From contig DEBO01000037.1 in assembly GCA_002348585.1 (NCBI GenBank), positions 1-9,217 of the forward strand: a DNA stretch of 9,217 nt, given 5' to 3'. A program made the position numbers and the translations under genes. Numbering within the stretch: position 1 is the first letter of the stretch; every line of letters starts with the position of its first letter. Positions 6,092-9,217 of this stretch are shown here, one piece after another. Under the pieces are notes generated by a model. It saw only the letters and a program-made list of their open reading frames with translations. It searched no databases and was not told where the DNA came from. Source of the DNA: Alphaproteobacteria bacterium UBA2954. GTDB taxonomy: Bacteria; Pseudomonadota; Alphaproteobacteria; Puniceispirillales; Puniceispirillaceae.

Positions 6092-7402
6092 TTAGGAAGG
6101 CCCGGGTCGCATATTGTCTGGCAGCCATGTTGCAAGCTCTGGGAATAAGATTAGCACAAATACCATTAACACCATGATCAGGAACATCGGTATCGAGGCT
6201 CTGGCAATAAATGACATCTCATGACTTGTCATACCCTGAAGGACAAATAAATTGAAACCGATAGGGGGTGTAATTTGCGCCATTTCGACCACTACAACGA
6301 TAAAGATGCCAAACCAAATCAGGTCAATCCCAGCCTGACGCACCATCGGTTCAACAACCGCCATGGTCAACACAACACTTGAAATTCCATCAAGAAAACA
6401 GCCCAGAATTATATAAAAAATCAGCAACACCATCAAAAGCTCAAACTGTGATAATTGCCATTCTGCAATCAGATTGGCCAATGCCCGCGGCAAGCCTGTA
6501 AAACCCATCGATAGAGACAAAAACGCAGCGCCGGCCAGAATTAACGCAATCATTGCAGAGGTACGTGTTGCGCCCATAAGACTTTGTGCAAAGGTTTTTG
6601 CACTCAGTGTTCCCTGACTTGCTGCCAGTACTAGCCCGCCAATTACCCCGAAGGCGGCTGCTTCTGTCGCGGTGGCAAAGCCAAGATACATTGACCCGAT
6701 TACAATCGATATAAGAAGTAAAACAGGGATCAAAAACCGCGAATTGCGTAGTTTTTCCGAAAAGCTCATAACTGGTTCAGACAATGGATTCCAAGAGGTT
6801 GACGCTTTGGAATAAATGGCAACATACCCCATGAACATCGTTGCCAAGACCAGCCCGGGCACGATGCCCGCGAAAAAAAGTTTTGTGATACTTTCATTGA
6901 TGGTGACGCCATACACGATAAGTGTAAGAGATGGCGGGATCATTAACCCAAGGGTTGCCGCGCCTGCTAGCGTGCCTATAATCATCGGTTCAGGATATTT
7001 CCGCTTTCGCAGCTCAGGTATGGACATCTTTCCCACTGTTGTCAGTGTCGCTGCAGATGAGCCCGAAACAGCTGCAAAAACTGTGCAGCCAACAATATTT
7101 GTATGAACGAGACCACCGGGCAATCTGGCCATCCAGGGCGACAAGCCGGTAAACATATCCTGACTCAGTCGTGTTCGGAATAGGATTTCCCCCATCCAGA
7201 TAAAAAGAGGCAGTGCCGTAAGGGTCCAGGAAGAGGAGGCTGACCATATTGTTGTCAGCATCACGTCTCCAACCGGCCTTAAGGTGAATAATTCCATACC
7301 TACCCAAGCGACACCCATAAGAGCAAGGCCGACCCAGACACCAGTTCCCAAAAGGGTGAACAGCACAAATAAAAACAAAATGATAATTGACAGGTTTTCC
7401 AT
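6092..7402 (-). CDS. dctM: TRAP transporter large membrane subunit (DctM family)
   Basis: The 436-residue, strongly hydrophobic protein has roughly 11-13 membrane segments. It carries DctM landmarks: PLFIWMGEIL at 65-74, GSSAATLTTVG at 114-124, LGLMIPPS at 151-158, and near the C-terminus a DGIS segment followed by TPPIGFNLFVLQG. It forms the ion-coupled translocation channel of the tripartite transporter in the inner membrane, working with DctQ and the periplasmic DctP. The ATG lies two bases after the dctQ stop, and its GGTGAGGGG ribosome site lies inside the dctQ end, so the two are translationally coupled. It ends the operon; I see only a T-rich stretch (TTTTCTTTTC, minus strand, about 6071-6080) and no clear hairpin after the stop. 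Confidence 0.95.
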   Translation of the reverse strand: MENLSIIILFLFVLFTLLGTGVWVGLALMGVAWVGMELFTLRPVGDVMLTTIWSASSSWTLTALPLFIWMGEILFRTRLSQDMFTGLSPWMARLPGGLVHTNIVGCTVFAAVSGSSAATLTTVGKMSIPELRKRKYPEPMIIGTLAGAATLGLMIPPSLTLIVYGVTINESITKLFFAGIVPGLVLATMFMGYVAIYSKASTSWNPLSEPVMSFSEKLRNSRFLIPVLLLISIVIGSMYLGFATATEAAAFGVIGGLVLAASQGTLSAKTFAQSLMGATRTSAMIALILAGAAFLSLSMGFTGLPRALANLIAEWQLSQFELLMVLLIFYIILGCFLDGISSVVLTMAVVEPMVRQAGIDLIWFGIFIVVVVEMAQITPPIGFNLFVLQGMTSHEMSFIARASIPMFLIMVLMVFVLILFPELATWLPDNMRPGPS

Positions 7403-7404
7403 GA

Positions 7405-7923
7405 TCAGTGCCCCTCACCTGCCTTTTCCTGGACAATGCCATGCTGTCCTTTAAAAATAAGCTGCAGAAGATGATCAGTAAGCGCAATTGCTAAAACAAC
7501 CGCCCCAACCAGCATAATCGATTGAGGTATCCATAGAGGCGTTCTATCTTGACCCTGGCTGATATCCATAAATTTCCAAGACCAGAACACAAATTTCTGG
7601 CAGTAAAAAACAAAATACCAAGAAATCAAAGTGCCGATGCCGAAACACCAGATTTCCATCACGCGTCTCATTTTCGGTTGAAGCGCATTCAGCAGTAGAG
7701 ACACTCTGATGTGTGACCCCTTATTCAAAGCATTGGCAAACGCCAGAAATGACGCAGAGGCCATTGCGTAGCCTGCATAATCCGGAGCACCTGGGAACAC
7801 CTCACCCGTCCATCTTGCTAACATCTGTATGACAATAAGGGCTAGAATGGCAATTAAGCAAAGCGAGGCGGCAACGCCAGATGCGGTGTAGATAAAATTT
7901 AAAAAACGTCGTAAGAAGGCCAT
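7405..7923 (-). CDS. dctQ: TRAP transporter small membrane subunit (DctQ family)
   Basis: The 172-residue protein has four predicted membrane helices at about 16-36, 50-66, 88-108 and 132-155. Family landmarks include GSHIRV (69-74) after helix 2 and RTPLWIPQS (127-135) before helix 4. DctQ pairs with DctM to make the membrane complex that receives the ligand-loaded binding protein. The ribosome site ahead of the ATG at 7923 is weak (GAG about 10 bases upstream), which together with the hairpin upstream suggests lower expression than dctP. It is coupled to dctM by a 2-base gap. Confidence 0.94.
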   Translation of the reverse strand: MAFLRRFLNFIYTASGVAASLCLIAILALIVIQMLARWTGEVFPGAPDYAGYAMASASFLAFANALNKGSHIRVSLLLNALQPKMRRVMEIWCFGIGTLISWYFVFYCQKFVFWSWKFMDISQGQDRTPLWIPQSIMLVGAVVLAIALTDHLLQLIFKGQHGIVQEKAGEGH

Positions 7924-7985
7924 TATTTTCAGCTCATTTAAGAGACAAATTCATTCGGGGAAAATAATTTAAGTGTTGGAACAAA

Positions 7986-8011
7986 AAAGGCGGGCCTTTA
8001 AGCCCGCCTTT
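7986..8011 (-). terminator. Intercistronic hairpin terminator between dctP and dctQ
   Basis: AAAGGCGGGC (7986-7995) pairs perfectly with GCCCGCCTTT (8002-8011) around a six-base loop. Read on the minus strand, the GC-rich stem ends in TTTTTT, the form of a rho-independent terminator, starting five bases after the dctP stop. Partial read-through would give more binding protein than membrane subunits, a known arrangement in binding-protein-dependent transport operons. The T-rich plus-strand side could also work in reverse, but no plus-strand gene ends here. Confidence 0.85.
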
Positions 8012-8015
8012 ATAT

Positions 8016-8993
8016 TTATTTCATTGCTTTGAAAGCATCAACAATAGCTTTACCGTCCGCTCCAGCAGCTTCAAGCCATTCTGCAGTCATAGTTGCACCA
8101 ATTTCCTGAAGTTCACCCTTCATTGTTGGATTTGCTTTTTCGACTGTCATACCACCATCACGTAGGCCCTGCATCGTAAAGCCAGTGTACTCCTTAGACC
8201 TCCATGTGCCTGCATATTCAGCGAGTGTTGCGCAACCACGGATAACATTTTTGTTAGCATCAGAGGTCCCTGACCATACATCAGAGTTCACCATCACATA
8301 GTTGCGTGGCAACCAAGCATCTACCTCATAAAAATAGCCCAGACTTTCCCAGACTTTTCTATCATAACCAGTTGCCCCTGAAGATACCATTGAGTCAGCA
8401 ACGCCGGTCGCAAACGCCTGGCTGATTTCAGCAGCTTCAATAGTAACGGGAAGCATGCCTGTCAGTTCTGCTAGTCTTGATGTGGCATTATTATAGCTTC
8501 TGAACTTAATGCCCTTCATGTCGGCAACAGACTTTACTTCATTTCTAAAGTACAAGCCTTGAGGCGGCCATGGCACTGCATAGAGAAGGGTTAAGTTCTG
8601 GTCTGCCAAAATCTTCTCAAGACTTGGCTTAGCGGCTGCCCACAACTTGTCCGCATCATCAAATGATGTGGCCAGAAACGGAACAGAGTCATACCCGAAA
8701 AGGGCATTTTCGTTCTGATGACCTGACAGCAGTCTCTCACCAATTGGCACCTGACCGGACTGAATGGCCCGCTTGATCTGCGCACCAGGGAACAAAGACC
8801 CTGAAGGATGCGTGACGATTTCAATATCTCCACCGGTTCCTGTTGTTACGCATTTTGCAAACTCAGCGCCAGTAACTGAATGAAAATTAGAACCAGAATA
8901 TGCCATTGGCATATCCCATTTCTCCGCCGCCGCTGGCATGGCCATTGCTATGCTCATCGCGCCTAAGATCAAAGATCTTTTCAGTAACTTCAT
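8016..8993 (-). CDS. dctP: TRAP transporter periplasmic substrate-binding protein (DctP family)
   Basis: From the ATG at 8993 the protein has 325 residues, the usual DctP length. This start is chosen over the in-frame ATG at 9116 because it has an excellent ribosome site (AGGGAGGT, five bases upstream) and begins a textbook signal peptide (MKLLKRSLILGAMSIAMAMP, cleavage probably after Ala23); the 41-residue extension would bury the signal. Arg165 in GIKFRSYNNA is the conserved arginine that binds the substrate carboxylate in this family. Other family features are HPSGSLFPGAQIKRAIQSGQ, PWPPQGLYFRNEVKS and ISQAFATGVADSM. It would capture an organic acid in the periplasm and hand it to DctQM. 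The ligand is unknown; the enolase-superfamily gene just upstream points to a sugar acid, and the nearby matB leaves malonate or another small dicarboxylate as an alternative. Confidence 0.95.
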   Translation of the reverse strand: MKLLKRSLILGAMSIAMAMPAAAEKWDMPMAYSGSNFHSVTGAEFAKCVTTGTGGDIEIVTHPSGSLFPGAQIKRAIQSGQVPIGERLLSGHQNENALFGYDSVPFLATSFDDADKLWAAAKPSLEKILADQNLTLLYAVPWPPQGLYFRNEVKSVADMKGIKFRSYNNATSRLAELTGMLPVTIEAAEISQAFATGVADSMVSSGATGYDRKVWESLGYFYEVDAWLPRNYVMVNSDVWSGTSDANKNVIRGCATLAEYAGTWRSKEYTGFTMQGLRDGGMTVEKANPTMKGELQEIGATMTAEWLEAAGADGKAIVDAFKAMK

Positions 8994-8998
8994 GATTG

Positions 8999-9006
8999 AC
9001 CTCCCT
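8999..9006 (-). promoter_or_regulatory. Strong ribosome binding site deciding the dctP start
   Basis: AGGGAGGT on the minus strand, five bases before the ATG at 8993, is close to the ideal anti-16S complement. No comparable site precedes the longer in-frame start at 9116. Confidence 0.85.
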
Positions 9007-9060
9007 TTATACTTTTTTCCAAGTTTTCTCCAAACAACAATCACATAGCCTGATGTTAAA

Positions 9061-9098
9061 TTGTCATTGTTGTCAATAGGAGTTGAGGTCAAGTTGAG
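9061..9098. repeat. Two short tandem direct repeats upstream of dctP
   Basis: TTGTCA occurs at 9061-9066 and 9070-9075, and AGTTGAG occurs at 9081-9087 and 9092-9098, the latter with an 11-base period of about one helical turn. They lie in the 126-base gap between the upstream enolase-superfamily gene and dctP and might be regulator half-sites. On the minus strand the first region also gives TTGACA (9071-9076, a good -35 hexamer), but no matching -10 at 16-18 bases was found. The short length makes chance likely. Confidence 0.3.
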
Positions 9099-9119
9099 AT
9101 TATAGAGGCTAATCACGCC

Positions 9120-9217
9120 TCATCTGAGGTTCAGTGCCTCAATCTTTTCAAGGTCTGGAGCAAACCCTAGGCCGGGCCTGTCCGGAACCACGACATCTCC
9201 TTCATTGATGGGAAAAT
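9120..9217 (-). CDS. C-terminal end of a probable enolase-superfamily (mandelate racemase/muconate lactonizing type) enzyme
   Basis: A minus-strand frame enters from the right edge and ends at a TGA at 9120-9122, giving about 31 residues: FPINEGDVVVPDRPGLGFAP followed by DLEKIEALNLR. The G-x-V-x-VPDRPGLG pattern followed by a short helix is the characteristic C-terminal tail of the mandelate racemase / muconate lactonizing enzyme subgroup, which includes acid-sugar dehydratases. No catalytic residues are in the visible part. It reads toward dctP with a 126-base gap, so it probably belongs to the same catabolic operon, though a separate promoter for dctP is possible. The family call is good for such a short piece; the reaction is unknown. 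Confidence 0.75.
   Translation of the reverse strand, partial: FPINEGDVVVPDRPGLGFAPDLEKIEALNLR

Noticed and set aside
7014..7487. Minus-strand open frame of 157 codons across the dctQ-dctM junction
   Set aside because: It is another frame of two genes with clear family motifs; its length reflects the hydrophobic codon composition of the membrane subunits.
8591..8833. Minus-strand open frame of 80 codons inside dctP
   Set aside because: It is an out-of-frame shadow of the binding-protein gene.
9052..9098. A sigma-70 promoter for dctP based on TTGACA on the minus strand
   Set aside because: No acceptable -10 hexamer lies 16-18 bases downstream, so only the -35-like sequence is noted.
8994..9116. 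In-frame 41-codon N-terminal extension of dctP starting at 9116
   Set aside because: It has no ribosome site, would place the signal peptide inside the protein, and the ATG at 8993 has a near-perfect ribosome site and signal sequence.
1..9217. CRISPR array, tRNA or rRNA gene, insertion sequence, prophage or toxin-antitoxin genes
   Set aside because: No regularly spaced repeats, cloverleaf-like sequences, transposase motifs or terminal inverted repeats were seen on either strand.

Overview
The window looks like a chromosomal catabolic region from a marine-type alphaproteobacterium. This is inferred from the intermediate base composition, the TRAP transporter, and a malonyl-CoA synthetase that resembles rhizobial and Rhodopseudomonas MatB. 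The species cannot be named from sequence alone. I see no rRNA, tRNA, CRISPR array, insertion sequence or phage gene.

Layout, left to right: (1) 1-737, minus strand, the N-terminal 245 residues of a class III (CaiB/BaiF) CoA-transferase that runs off the left edge. (2) 738-924, a divergent promoter region with a GntR-like palindrome, a second inverted repeat and a spaced direct repeat. (3) 925-4634, plus strand, three closely spaced genes: a formylglycine-type sulfatase without a signal peptide, malonyl-CoA synthetase (matB), and a gamma-carbonic-anhydrase-fold protein. (4) 4635-4969, a gap that holds what looks like a frame-disrupted minus-strand relic and a hairpin. (5) 4970-6070, plus strand, an exported PQQ-dependent aldose dehydrogenase-like protein. 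(6) 6092-8993, minus strand, a complete tripartite TRAP transporter in the order dctP, terminator-like hairpin, dctQ, dctM. (7) 9120-9217, minus strand, the last ~31 codons of a probable enolase-superfamily (mandelate racemase-like) enzyme upstream of dctP.

Two functional groups are suggested. The left group (CoA-transferase, sulfatase, MatB, gamma-CA-fold protein) looks like activation and breakdown of a small carboxylic acid as its CoA ester, perhaps released from a sulfated precursor. The trio CoA-transferase / CoA-ligase / hexapeptide protein also recalls CaiB-CaiC-CaiE of carnitine metabolism. The right group (sugar dehydrogenase, TRAP importer, enolase-superfamily enzyme) would fit periplasmic oxidation of a sugar to an acid, uptake of the acid, and its dehydration inside the cell. 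The actual substrates are not determined by the sequence. All gene families are known ones; I found no clearly new system. The most unusual points are the gene combination, the divergent control region and the broken relic.
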